From Blepharisma stoltei (Eukaryota; Ciliophora; Heterotrichea; Heterotrichida; Blepharismidae): DNA of 64,000 bases. Under the pieces are notes generated by a model that had not been told where the DNA came from, ran no database searches, and saw only the letters and a program-made list of their open reading frames with translations. The position numbers were made by a program, and so were the translations under genes. Positions within the stretch are counted from its first letter, which is position 1. Each line of letters starts with the position of its first letter. This document shows, one piece after another, positions 21,913-33,800 of this stretch. The stretch spans positions 248,001-312,000 of the forward strand of contig CAJZBQ010000039.1 of the NCBI GenBank assembly GCA_914767885.1. The letters run 5' to 3'.

Positions 21913-22379
21913 ATAATTAATAACTATTTTATATATTTAAGAGATGCTACTTAAGTGATAAACTCAAGCAATTTAAATTATAATATGAAATTATGCTTTG
22001 ATTGAAAAAGAGAACAAATAATCTTTATTATTCGATTTTTCTCAATAGATTAAGGAGCAGAAAATGTATCATTATTTTGGTTTTGATATTTTATTTTAAA
22101 TGCAATAATCATTAATCTATTTCTTTTATAAAAATTCTAGTACAAATCAATACTAATCATCCCCAGCTTATCAAGATTATATATTTCATATGCTCAATAT
22201 TTTTAAATCTAAAGGTTACGATATTATTTATCTTATGACTTAGCCTATAATTAGAGCATTTTCATGATAATTTTTTGAATTTTTTTTATTAAAATGCTTT
22301 CTCTTAAAAGATATCTCAATTTTAATTAACACACACTCCATTATCCACATTCAGTAAAGATAAATGATCTATAAACTAT
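21913..22379. other. AT-rich intergenic region
   Basis: 467 bp between two genes in the same orientation. No open frame or repeat recognised; contains AT-rich homopolymer runs only. Confidence 0.5.
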
Positions 22380-23330
22380 ATGGAAACTGAATCTCCCCAT
22401 GAAGAATTTAAAGTAAAGCGTAAAAGGTCGCTTCAATCCCCAGATTTAGCATCTCCCATCAGCCATTGCATATGTGTCACCTCTCCAGAAGGCAAAACCA
22501 TAATAAATCCTCGCTATGAAATCCTCAGCACAATATACGACCAGCCTGCATCTCCTTCTAGGATTCTCCTAGTAAAAGATACAGAAACCGACGCAATCTT
22601 GATTTTAAAGCAGCTTTTAAAGTGCAAAATCCTTTCCCATGCCCAAAATATATCAGCGCTCCGAGAAATCGAAATCCATCAATCCATCCGACACCTAAAC
22701 ATCGTCACATTTTACGACTCAGGAGAAACTGAAGACGCCTATAACCTTTTGCTTGAATATCTACCTGGCTACCTTTATTTTACTGACAGAATTGAGGTAA
22801 ATAACAAGCCTTTTAACTTAAAACCTGATGGAGGAGTCCAAAAATTGAAAAGTTTTTCTTATGATGTCATACAGGGCTTAGAATATTTGCATTCACAAGG
22901 AATAATCCATTTGGACTTAAAGCCAGGAAACCTTTTATTGTATACAGACGTAGATGAAGATGAGTATCCTTTAGTGAAAATTTGTGATTTTGGGCTTAGT
23001 AGGAAAGTAGATGAAACTGGATATGCTTTGATAGAAAAAAAATGTGGGACTGATAAGTATGTTCCGCCTGAAGTTAATGATGGGGCAAGGATTTCGCCTG
23101 CTGCGGATATGTGGAGCTTAGGGCTACTTTTGCATAATTTAGCTGTCGGGTATACACCACATGCAATGAAGTGAACACCGGGGCAACCGATTCCATTTCA
23201 TAAAAGACATTGGCCGAAGTATGAAGGGACTGGGCTGAAAGAATTTATAGAAGCGTGCTTAAGGTTGAAACCTGAAGAACGAATCACTTCGAGGGATGCA
23301 CTATTGCATCCCTGGCTTAGTTTTAACTAG
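22380..23330 (+). CDS. Protein kinase, CAMK-like fold
   Basis: 316-residue kinase with no IES. Lysine in LILKQLLK, alpha-C glutamate in ALREIEIHQSIRHLNIV, catalytic loop IIHLDLKPGNLLL (Arg of HRD replaced by Leu), DFGLSRK, then CGTDKYVPPEV and DMWSLGLLLHNL. Subdomain X onward needs UGA = Trp: MK-W-TPGQPIPFHKRHWP, ending with RITSRDALLHPWL and TAG 23328-23330. The missing HRD arginine means activation-loop phosphorylation probably does not control it. Catalytic Lys, Asp and DFG are intact, so activity is likely. Substrate unknown. Confidence 0.88.
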
Positions 23331-23640
23331 ACAGCTCTTATAAATAGCTGATTTTTAATAATTTTATGTTATAGATTAAATGATCGAATTCACTGAATAT
23401 CCGCAAAAATATATAAGCATATGGAAGCATAGCATTTATGTTATTAAATAAAACCATTAGAGATCCTCACAATTTCTTATTAAAAGTTTATTTCTTGTCG
23501 AAAACAGACATAATACTTTTCTTGCTAAAACGACTTCTAGAAATTTTTCAAACCTTCCTAATATTTGGATACTTTTGCGGAGCCAGAATTAATCCCTAAA
23601 TTAACTATAAATAATTTATTTTTTATTAAACAATTAATTC
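23331..23640. other. AT-rich intergenic region
   Basis: About 310 bp downstream of the kinase with no open frame or recognisable element. Confidence 0.5.
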
Positions 23641-23698
23641 TAACTCCCCCCCTCCGTGAGTGAACAAAAAAATTTTGTTCACTCAAGGAGGGGGGTTG

Positions 23699-24088
23699 GT
23701 CAAACCTGGCTGGCTCTACTGGCTCTATCAGGCAGTAAGGCTCTACTGGTTCTATATGGCAGTCTGGCAGTTCGGCTCTACTGGCTCTACCGGCTCTACC
23801 TGGCAGTCTGTCTCTATTGCTCTACCTGGCAGTCTGGCAGTCTGGAAGTCTGGGTCTACCTGGCAGCCTGGCAGTCTGGCAGTCAGGCTCTACTAGCTCT
23901 ACCGGCTCTACCAGGCAGTATGGCTCTACCTGGCAGCCTGGCAGTCTGGCAGTCCGGATCCATCTGGGTCTATGGCTCTACCTGACAGTCCGGCTCTATG
24001 GCTCTATGGCTCTCTATCTGGCAGTCTGGCAGTCCGGCAGTCTGGGACTACCTGGGTCTACTGGCTCTACCTGGCAGTAAGGCTCTAC
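23699..24088 (+). repeat. Left minisatellite arm
   Basis: Irregular tandem units of GGCTCTACC and TGGCAGTC. The frames read through it are low-complexity (GSTGST-like) and not genes. Confidence 0.9.
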
Positions 24089-24182
24089 CAAAAACAAAAT
24101 ATTATTTACTACAGAATCATTTTAAATCAAAATTTTAAAGATATTTATTAGCAATAGACTGAAAACAGTGAAATCATAATTA

Positions 24183-24690
24183 AAATATGGCGTCTTCGTC
24201 TAGATATAGCCTCACGGCCATACATCCTCGACTCATATTTTAATTATATCCGACAAGGTTTTTCTAGCCTTGAAAAGGACAGTAATGCTATGGTAATCAA
24301 TTCTGCAGGAGGCAGAGACTAGCCCAAAGTCCAACTTCGAGACTGGTTTTTACCTCGAAGGAAAGGAGGGTTCAGATTTGGAAAGGGCAAGCCCAGAAAG
24401 GTTTACAGATAATTCCTAGACCAATCGGGCAACTCCTAGCGTGAAACTGGGCGTTACGTCCCAGGATCTGGATTTAACCCTTTTGCCGACAGGCTACCAG
24501 AAATTTCATTTTTTGGGATTTCGGAATGCCAACCTCGTATTCCACAGCCTCAGGAGGCCGCTCAAACCCATAGCCTGCCCACTCAACACTGGAGCCTTTT
24601 ACAAGAGGCAAGGAGGAGACTGGACGGAAGGAAGGTCGCAAAGCGGGTGAATCCCCCAAGGGATCCTTGTGATTGCGTTAAAATTAAGGG
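24183..24690 (+). mobile_element. SINE-like element nested between minisatellite arms
   Basis: GC-rich block with an AAAATATGGCG head and a GTGATTGCG near the 3' end, as in the SINE-like copy at 32570. No coding capacity and no clear target duplication. Confidence 0.6.
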
Positions 24691-24945
24691 CATGAGCCCG
24701 TCTATCGAATAAGATAATAAGATTCAGTCATAAGAGTTAAAAAATTTTATATTAGAATTGTTTTATGATTTATCTATAGTTATAAAACAATTATAGCACA
24801 ACTGATTTTTTAATTTTAACATAATAATATTTGCAATTAGTGAAGAGTCCTAGCTGGCTGCACCTTATTTTATCTGAGCAAATGGCCTTCCTTATTTATA
24901 AAAAGATATCTAGATTATAAACATGATTGGAATTTAATGAGTAAA

Positions 24946-25306
24946 GCCAGTAGACCCTGGTAGAGCCAGTAGACCCAGGTAGAGCCAGACTGCCAGACTG
25001 CCAAACTGCCAGGTAGAGCCAGACTGCCATATAGATCCAGTAGAGCCAGTAGAGCCGGTAGAGCCAGACTGCCATATAGACCAGGTAGAGCCAGTAGAGC
25101 CGGTAGAGTTAGACTGCCATATAGACCCAGGTAGAGCCAGTAGTGCCATACTGCCAGACTTCCAGTAGACCCAGTAGACCCAGTAGACCCTGACAGAGCC
25201 GATAGAGCCAATAGAGCCGGACTGCCAGACTGCCAGACTGCCAGGTAGAGCCTTACTGCCAGATAGAGCCATAGAGCCTGATAGAGCCAGCCAGGTTTGA
25301 CCAGGG
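24946..25306 (-). repeat. Right minisatellite arm (inverted)
   Basis: Reverse-complement counterpart of the left arm, units GGTAGAGCC and GACTGCCA. Ends in GCCAGCCAGGTTTGACCA, pairing with the left-arm start. Confidence 0.9.
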
Positions 25307-25672
25307 GGTTAATTTTTTTTTAAAAAAAATTATATATAAATTTTATAAAAAATATTTTTTTTTTCAAAATTAAAAAAATCCTAATTCGCAAAAATGGAAA
25401 GCAAATATTAATATAATTTATAAAATTTAGTTTTAAAAAGCAATTCGTTTAAAATTAAACAGAATTAGCTCTAGATTTCATTATTCTAATTACCATTTAT
25501 ATATCAAATTTTGTTTCCCATAAAAATTTTTCTATTAAAAAATTTTTGTTCACTCACGGAGGGTGGGTTTTTGGGCAAAAAATAGCGATTTTTCTAATGG
25601 TTTTGTTCACTCAAGGAGGGGAAGGGGGATGGGGAGTAAAGACCATAAAATTCCATAAATATTTTCATAATT

Positions 25673-26248
25673 TTAAATCCCTTCAAATTCAAAATGCACT
25701 CCAGTGTGTCCGTGCCCACAATATCCCCAAGGTATATCATGCAAATACTGCTGGTGGTCATCTGGCCCATAATAAAACTCTTCAGCCATGTTAATTTCAG
25801 TTGTGATTTTTTCGAATCTCCTTGCTTTCAGCTGTTCCTGATACACAGCTTTAGACCTTTCTGCAATCCTTAGGTCCTCTTCAGAATACGTATAGATAGC
25901 TGATCTATAATTGTCACCCACATCATTTCCTTGTCTATTTCCTTGTGTTGGATCATGACCTTCCCAAAAAACCTTCAGAAGCCTCCAAATGCTTATGATT
26001 GCTGGATCATAAACAACTCGAACCACTTCATTATGGCCTGTCCTTCCATTGCAAACTTGCTCATAAGTAGGGTTCGGGACACGTCCGCCTGAAAACCCCA
26101 CATGAGTTGTATAGACTCCATTGAGCTGCCAAAAAGCTTTTTCTGCGCCTCAGTAGCAGCCCATTCCAAACATGATTTGTTTGAGGTGGCTTGGGAAAGG
26201 AGGGTGGAGAGGGGTACGTAGAACTTTGTGATGGGTCAAAGAAGACAT
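25673..26248 (-). CDS. msrA: Peptide methionine-(S)-sulfoxide reductase
   Basis: 191 residues. The active-site motif is GMGCYWGAEKAFW, where the Trp is UGA and Cys is the nucleophile (GCFWG family motif). Further family blocks: GVYTTHVGFSGG, NPTYEQVCNGRTGHNEVVRVVYDP, FWEGHDPTQGNRQGNDVGDNYRSAIY, YGPDDHQQYL and GYCGHGHTGVHF. MsrA repairs oxidised methionine using thioredoxin. The ATG at 26248 gives a short N-terminal extension (MSSLTHHKVLRTPLHPPFP). No IES, intron or organelle signal evident. The stop codon is about 30 bp from the end of the composite MITE. Confidence 0.93.
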
Positions 26249-26546
26249 TTATTTCTTCCACATTCAAAAAGAAATAATTGATAACTTTCTGAGAATTCCC
26301 GTATAGAGGATGATAAAAAAATCAAAAAACAAGATTTTAAATAATTTTCGCTATTAATTGATGAATAGGCATAGAGATATATTTTTTGTTAGTAAAAAGT
26401 ACTTAATTAGATTAATAAGTGCAATGCAAATTTTTCCAGAATCTTCTACTTAAAATTAATTTTTGAAATTTTATTCGTAAAATAATTGATGCAAAAACTC
26501 CCATTATTTTTTAAAAACATCATAAGTTAAGTAGCATAAAAATTAT

Positions 26547-28199
26547 TTACGAAATCTGGATAATATTGAATGCTGTCGTTTCAGTGTCAAATGTGTCTCT
26601 TGTGCCTCCTACATATACAACTGTATCTCCGCGCTCTACCAAATTTACTTCTTTCGCTTTGTCAATAGCTCTACATAAACATTACATTTCAATCAGTGGT
26701 TTCTGAGGATCTTCCACCATAGACGGATAAACTCCTCTTACCGCCTTCAAAAACCTAGTGGTTTTTGGCGAATTCGTCAGTGCCAAAATCAAGCAAGGCG
26801 GCATAAACCTTGATATCTGTTGTGCAGTTCTCCCAGACCTCGTCTGACAAATAATAATTTTCCCCTTCAACGCCAGCACACTCCTCACTGCACAATAGCA
26901 GACATTTTCCGCAATCGTAATACTGCTTTGTATAGTCTCTAAAATTTTTTCACACTGAAAATTATAGTCAAGGTACTTTTCAGCTTCCAGACAAATTTGT
27001 TCACAAGTCTGTAAAGCTAATACTGGATGATCGCCATATGCTGTCTCACCAGTCAGCAATAAGGCATCACATCCATCTAAAATTGCATTCGAAATATCGG
27101 TGACTTCTGCACTAGATGGATGCTTTTGATGTACCATAGTTTCTAATAGCTGCGTCGAGATGATGACTGGCTTAGACAGTTCATTGCATCTTTTTACTAT
27201 TTCTTTTTGAATTGTACATACGTCAGCTAAACTTGTCTCTAAGGCTAACATCCCTCTTCCTATCATAACTCCGTCACATGCCTGTATGAGAGCTTCTGAG
27301 TTTTGGGCAGCACATGAGTTTTGGATCCCTATGAATTTTTTTACGTTAGGCAGAGGAATGTTGTGGAAATCGTGCAGGTCTTCTTCGTCTCTTAGCTGCT
27401 TGTAGACGATGAAATCTATATCGTTATCACATGCCCATCTAATGTCAGCGAAATCGTAAATATCATTCGCACAGCTTATTGGTGGCTTTTTGGAGCCGGA
27501 GGGACGGATGTGGCAAGGCTTGTGCTCACTGAGGACACAGTCGTGGTCAACCCGACAGCAGACGATTTTTTCTTTTCTTTGGGATTTGGGGATGTGAGGA
27601 GTTAGACGTCTAGGTCGGCGAATAATGTTTAAAGAGTCAGATTTATAGAGCTTTGGACGATCAGTTGAGCTTGATCTCTCTTCAAAGGATTTTACCTGTG
27701 GGACATGATGAGAAGTGCCTCCGTTGTGAGAAATTTGTAGAGAGGAAGGAAATTTTGGCTTGTTAGTATTCTGAATTGACTCTACTGTAAAAACAATTTT
27801 TCCAAAATCAATTAAAAGCTTGTCTCCAGGGTCGACGAGGTTAGGGAACTCTTTATTGTTGCAATGGATTATGTTCTCTCCTTTAATTTCTAGTAAATTC
27901 GAGCTATAAATCCTTACAAAATCGCCTTTTCTGAGTTTAAGGGAAATACTAGAGTTAAAGTTTCCAAGTCTTAAGTCGCTTTCTCTGAGCCCTAGCATAA
28001 CGCCTACGTGTTTTCCTGTTTCTTTCATCGCGTCCCTTAGATTGTTTAAGACAGTTTGCTTGTCAATTTCGAGGAATCTATCACTGATCCTAGCAATGTC
28101 CATTCCCGCATTAATGAGATCAATAATCACTTCTTTGCTTGAAGAGGCTTTTCCTAGAGTGCAAGCGATCTTTGTTTTTCTTAGTCAACAAACTAAAAG
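26547..28199 (-). CDS. Pyruvate kinase-like protein, catalytic residues lost
   Basis: Family fold is clear: TKIACTLGKASSSKEVIIDLINAGMDIAR at the N-terminus, B-domain-like DPGDKLLIDFG, ACDGVMIGRG, KPVIISTQLLETM, SAEVTDISNAILDGCDALLLTGETAYGDHP and the C-terminal domain to GDTVVYVGGT. But NFSHG is missing, KIEN is GIQN (catalytic Lys to Gly, metal Glu to Gln) and RGDLGIE is RGMLALE (metal Asp to Met). A Cys/His/Lys-rich insert of about 90 residues replaces part of the barrel. A 15-nt intron at 26671-26685 removes an in-frame TAA. The frame is open to 28199 but has no ATG, so the first exon is unresolved. Confidence 0.8.
26671..26685 (-). other. 15-nt spliceosomal intron
   Basis: Minus-strand GTAATGTTTATGTAG. 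Removal turns ATG-TAA into ATA and joins KPLIE|IAIDKAKEVNL, matching the pyruvate kinase family across the join. Confidence 0.9.
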
Positions 28200-28261
28200 T
28201 TAATGAAATTTTTGTTAAATATTAATATATAATTGTAATTTATATTTTTATGTCATTTGCA

Positions 28262-28475
28262 TTAATTATTTTTTTAAATAATATCATCTGTTGCACATAT
28301 TTTTTATGTGCAAGGCACGCGGGAAATTTCCCACATGCCAATAAATATTCCACATGTGAAGCCTGAATTTATGTAAGACCTCACATGTGAATACTTTTTT
28401 AAAATGTGAGGAAATTTCCCACATGCCTTGAGCAATAAGAAATATGTGCAATAGATTATATTAATAAGAAACAAA
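28262..28475. mobile_element. Hairpin MITE with CACATGTG arms
   Basis: Imperfect inverted repeat of about 210 bp, arms ATTAATNATTTTTTTAAATA and inner GGGAAATTTCCCACATG. A relative of the hairpins at 14003 and 16946, upstream of the pyruvate kinase-like gene. Confidence 0.75.
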
Positions 28476-28529
28476 GAATTATATCATTAGCAATAATATT
28501 ATCTAAATTATAGAAAAACGCTGTAATTC

Positions 28530-28745
28530 CCGAAGGATTGCATCCTTCCTTAACGCTTCCCGCTTGGTTGCCAGCTCGCATTTCACACATTGCATAGGTT
28601 GCTTCTGCCTGGAGAGGGCTGCACGCAACTCGTTTATCGAAGAGTTTTGCTACCCTACTGCATGTCAACAAAGGCTGCCAACCATGAAAAATTCAAAATC
28701 GTTTAATTTAGTGGTCGATCTCAGGCTAAACCTAGCAGGAGTTCG
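28530..28745 (+). mobile_element. SINE-like fragment, family F
   Basis: GC-richer block. GGCTGCCAACCATGAAAAAT parallels GGCTGCCTACCATTGAAAAT at 36030 and GGTTGCCGTCCATAAAAAAA at 57998. Confidence 0.65.
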
Positions 28746-28756
28746 TTAATTTCAAG

Positions 28757-28889
28757 TTAGTCTTCAGGGCAAATTTTATCGTCAGAAGATATTTCTTCAT
28801 CTTCTTCCTTCGAGAAAGTTTTTCCAAATGATTTACAATTAGATTCATCAATTTTAGATTCGTCACTCTCCGTATTATTATGAAATTAT
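28757..28889 (-). CDS. Acidic coding-like fragment
   Basis: 44-codon open stretch ending at TAA 28757-28759 (NNTESDESKIDESNC..., EEDEEISSDDKICPED). Composition looks like a protein tail rather than AT-rich spacer. There is no ATG, and the 5' side meets a degraded MITE, so it may be the last exon of a gene lost behind repeats or a relic. Confidence 0.25.
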
Positions 28890-29149
28890 TTTTCCCATAA
28901 ATATACAATTTATCTAATTTTTTAGAGTAGTAGTATTTTGCAGGAGTATTTTACAGGAGTATGGCCAATCCTGGCGTTAAAATTAAACAGATTAGTTAGA
29001 GATTTCATTATACTAATTATCATTCATATATCAAAAAAATTTTTTGTTCGCTCATGAGGGTGGCTCTGTCCCTTTACTGGGATTGTGGTGTTAGGCATCT
29101 TAACATTTTAATTAATTTAATATTTTTATATTAATACTAGCCAAAACAA

Positions 29150-29520
29150 AGAGTTAAAATGGTGATGTTGATGGAAAAAGGACTCCGAGGCGCGTGTCTA
29201 ATAGAGCAGATAGACCGGTACGATGGATGGCAAAAGTGCTCTAGTGATCGAAGCAAATCATCTTAATGGAAAGCCTGTAAACAGGAAGATTTGGAGTTTT
29301 CCAGTCACTGCAGCCATAGTAGACAGGTTTTGCCTACCACATGGTCTTTCCTTGCTAGTACCGGGGTATCTTACAGAAGGTGGCTCTGGACAAATGATTC
29401 AGATTGGAAATCCTAGATGGCAGCCTTACATTTCCCTCATTAAACTCCAAGCTTTATGAAGACTGACTGACACTTGTAGCTGAGACAAGGCGATGATCAG
29501 TGATTATGAGCTTATGTTCG
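29150..29520 (+). mobile_element. SINE-like element
   Basis: GC-rich block with head GTTAAAATGGTGATGTTGAT. Its head matches that at 36118 (AATAAAATGGTGACATTGAC). Confidence 0.65.
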
Positions 29521-29843
29521 ACACTTAATATTACCCAAAACAACAAAAAAATGCGATTTATTTATTATAAATTGAGGGATTTAGAGGCATGATAATATAT
29601 TATTAAATTTGTTGATCTTTATGAACTATTATAATCATTATTCGCCCACAAGTGGAATGATAAAATGGCTTTTATCCATATTAATCTTCTTTCCATCTAT
29701 GAGCAATTATTTTAGGAAGGGTTGAATTTGTGTGATAAGTAGGCAAATAGCCAAAGTAGCTAAAATATTAGCAGCAAAATCACTGATAAATTTATCAATT
29801 TATAAAATATTCAAAAAACAACAAAAAACAGTTTAAAATTGCT

Positions 29844-30114
29844 TACCCCTCCTTTGTGAGCGAGTAAAGAAAATTTTGCTCATAGGGAGAGTTAATTGTT
29901 TTAAAACATTTTAATTAAGAAAACAAAATATACCCAATCACAAAATTGAACAGAAAAACTAATTCAGTTAATAAAATTTATATTTTAGAGCTTAAGATTT
30001 CATTATAATAACTATCACTTATATTTTCTATAAATAGTTTTTTTGGTTGCTAACAGAGGTTTTTTCCTAAAAATTAGAGAATTTTCCAATAGTTTGGCTA
30101 GCTCTTGGAGAAGT
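29844..30114. mobile_element. Class A-like MITE
   Basis: TA-flanked, left end TTACCCCTCCTTTGTGAGCG, interior TTTCATTATAATAACTATCA as in other class A copies, right end CTCTTGGAGAAGTTA. Confidence 0.75.
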
Positions 30115-30886
30115 TATAAAAGAAAATTATTTATAAGTGCTTTTTTCATGAGGCACTCGAAAAGATAAAATCTAGGCAAGATTACAAATCATAATAGGCA
30201 GTGCTAGATACTTGCATTAATCTTTATCACTGTTCTTTTAAATACAAATTCTTCGATATTGTTCTATAAATATTAAAGCGAATAAATTTTAATTATGCAA
30301 AACATTTTAATTTAATTTTACATTATATATAATATATGCAAATTATTATATTTTAACCACAAAAATTGTCAGGAATTAAATTAATCGGAAAATGAGTTAT
30401 CACGTATAGAAATCCAGCAGTTTTGGTTATTGTATCAAAAATTGCTATAATAATTTTTCACGCAATCTAAATTAAAATTTTAATTGGAAAGTTAATTCTT
30501 TAGCACGAATAACTAAATTTTCTGATATTTCAAATTAATTCTAGCTCCTTTGATTTTTCAAAAACCTTATGCAACTACTCCATGTTATAAATTGAGGTAA
30601 AAATATTTGAGAGGCTTATTCTATTATACCAATGTCATTGAATTCCAACCTAGCATAATATAATAATGTCCTCGGAATAAGTTCTCTCTAAGAAATTTCC
30701 TATCTTTAATAAATTTATTTGAAATACAATCGTTAAAAGATAGTCTCATTTCAGAAAAATATCTCGAAACATGAACTAAATCTTTGAAAATTTATGAAAA
30801 AGGCGCAGAAATAAAGTACAGTTTAAATAATTAATTCTGAGCTATTAAGTCAATAATTTTATTAGTATGGGGCTTGGTTTAGCTAG

Positions 30887-33800
30887 TGAAACTTTATCCA
30901 ACTATATCAGGTAAATCTGGAGCCTGGTTCTAATATAAGTTTAATTAAGAATTCCAACCTAAATCAAGAAAACAAAAATATTGAAAACTGAAGAAATATT
31001 CACTTACTTGGCAGCTCCAAAAGTCCTAACAAAGGCTACCCAAAAAACCTAGTAATGACATCACGATACACTTTATGAAATTTCTTCCCTAAAAATATAT
31101 CCGAGCAATTTCAAAATTATGCCTATTACCTATATCTCATAGATCCAATTTCTGAATTAATCAAAAATCCATACTCCTGAGATTGAACTTCAGCATTTCC
31201 TATAGTCTTTTTAATAATTTTAACTTGTATCTTTGATGCTTGCAGAGATGTGAAAAATCATAAAAATGATAAATCGGTGAATGATAAATTGTTCGAAATA
31301 TGAGATGGATTTCAATTCGTGCCAACAAAAAGCAAGAATATTTGCGTGGGAGATATTATTTTACTAACATCAGTGTGCTAGCAAAGCCATTGGGAAAATC
31401 AATTTTTCTAGAAAATTAAATGACATTTATAGAAATATACATATTTTTGATATATATGTAATAAATATCATAGCAAAACCTCTAGCTAGTTAATTGCTAG
31501 CATTCTCAAGCATATATCTTCTAAATTAAAATGCAATTATACTTTAAAAAATATTTTTATAATTTTTTTTAAAAAAATGAATCTTCTAGCGAGAGTAAAT
31601 GAAAATGATTATGCCCCAGCAGATGTTCTTATTATTTGTATCGGAGAAGAAGAAAAAGTCTGTTATATTGATAGGGCTGGGATAATCGGAGGCACAGACA
31701 TTAAAGTAAAAAAGCCTATAAAAGATACTCAGAGATTATTTGATACAGATGATATTGAAGAAGCTTCTGCCATTTTAAATAGAATTAATGCGAAAATCAA
31801 GATCCCAGACTCTTCTTCAAATGATATTTGCGGAACTTTTAAAATGAGTATAAACCCTAGTCAAACAGAAATAAATCCAGACAATTTTATACAGCAATGG
31901 TCGCATATTATAGAGACATCCTGAATTTTAGGGGTTGTGATATATACAGGCTATGAAACTTCTGTATCAATTTCAATAAAAAACCGGGCAAATATTTCCA
32001 ATACAGAAAAACAGTTAAATATATGAGTTTTATGGATTGGGAGTTTTTATTTTTGCATGGTTTTGATATCATTTTTAGTTAATTTTCTTGCTTATGGGAC
32101 AAAATATGGAGACAATGCGTTATCACTATTTATGACTATTGCGTTTAATTTAAACAAGCATGTGCCTATATTTTTATTCCTAATTTTGCCTATAATTCGG
32201 CTTGTCCAAATTTGAAGAATTTCGAAATATTATAAAGGAGTTACCTTTCATTCTAGTAAAGTTAATGAAGATCTAGGACAAGTCGAGTACATTTTGACTG
32301 ATAGATCTGGGACTATTACAAAAAATAAATTGATTATATCATCATGTATGGTTAATGGCATAGCTTATGCTAATATTGAAGAACAGTATGATAACTCTCC
32401 GGAACTTAAAACTGAAAATTCGCCCTTCAGGACTGTTGATCCGAATGAAGCTCAAGTCAATAATTGAATATCAAGCGAAAGTCAGTCTTTTGACGCTTTA
32501 AAGCATGAGCTAATTCATTCGTGTAATAGAGGGAATGTTTATAACTTTATACTATTTGGTTTATTTTCATACATTAAAATGGCGCCATGTATCAACCTGC
32601 CCGCTTGACACAACAGTTTAGACCTTAAGGCCACGGCGAACTGGAATAGACTCCAAGCTCAGAAGCAAGTGCGGTCTCAGCTAATGTGTATCAGGGTAGG
32701 TTTTGGTTGCTTTCCTGTGGTTGAAAATGGAGGTGCTCAGCAATGATCTTCCGACTCTTAAGTATCCTCTGTCAAGAAACCGGGGTTTCGGTCTGGGCTA
32801 TAGGGAACAGTCTTTTTCCCGTAGTTTTTTTAAAGAAAGAAACTCTGATACCCGATAGACCCCAAGGAGCTGATCTCTGGAATTAAAGCTACTCCAATCG
32901 CCACTTGCAATGCCGCAGAAATCCATAAGCCGCCCACTCAAGACTGAAGCCTTAAGCCAACTACACCGGTTACGGCTAGACCTACTGAGCAGTTTGCAGC
33001 AAAGCAGATTAGCTTCCAGGAGGTCTTTAGTGATTGCGTCATCAATATGGCCAGTTTCGGTCTTTAACGATCCTAATCCTAATTTAGTTTATTTTCAAAA
33101 CAATTAATAGCAGTTTTTATTTAATTTTCAAGGAAATTTAGATATGGTATCTAATAAGAAAAGTTAATTTGTATAAAATAGAATATCTTATGTATGGCAA
33201 TATGCAATCAATTTTTCCCCAAAATGTCTGGAAAATGCATATCAATATCTGCAGACGACAGAACCTTTGTAGAAACAGCTGGACAGCTAGGTATCCAACT
33301 CGTAAATCGAACCAATAAATCTTGCATAGTGAACATTCTAGGAGATATATTTGAATTTTCTGTTATTGCTTATCGGCCATTTTCATCTAAAAGCAAAAAA
33401 AATCGCATCATAGTCTACGATAATTCGTCAAACCAAACCATTTTATTCGTGAAAGGAGCAAAAGACTCCATGAACGAATTATTTGATTTAACAAATGAAG
33501 AGAGGCTGAATTTTGAAGAAAATTTATATTCTTGTAACCTTCTAGGCAAAAGATTGATTTTTATGGGCTATAAAGTCCTCAGTGATAAAGACTACAAGCA
33601 CTTTCATTTTGGCTATAAAAACGCAAAACGTTCCCCAGTAAACAGTGAAGGCAGAATAGAAAGCATTTTTGAAGCACTTGAACAGAAATTAAAATTTTTA
33701 GGCTGTGTCGCAATTGAGGATAAAGTTTCGAAGCGAACACGAGAAGCAGTAACACTCCTGAGTCAAGCGGGCATTAAATTTTGACTTATGAGTGGAGAAG

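Larger units (their letters stand above)
23641..25640. mobile_element. Composite: class A MITE split by a minisatellite foldback
   Basis: A class A MITE is cut in two: left end 23641-23697 (TAACTCCCCCCCTCCGTGAG) and remainder 25308-25640. The 1.6-kb insert starts TGGTCAAACCTGGCTGGCTC and ends with its reverse complement. It has GC-rich arms of about 390 and 360 bp made of ~10-20 bp units (GGCTCTACTGGCTCTACC, TGGCAGTCTGGCAG), and it holds a SINE-like block. Confidence 0.85.
28900..30886. other. Gene-poor repeat region
   Basis: About 2 kb with no supported gene. It contains class A MITE remains (28975-29065), a SINE-like block (29150-29520) and a MITE (29844-30114). Between 30120 and 30886 it is AT-rich and may hold the 5' exon of the cyclase gene behind an unrecognised IES. 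Confidence 0.6.

Noticed and set aside
23656-25272. GSTGST / GSLAVWQ-rich open frames
   Set aside because: Minisatellite read in several frames and both strands; no family similarity or consistent frame.
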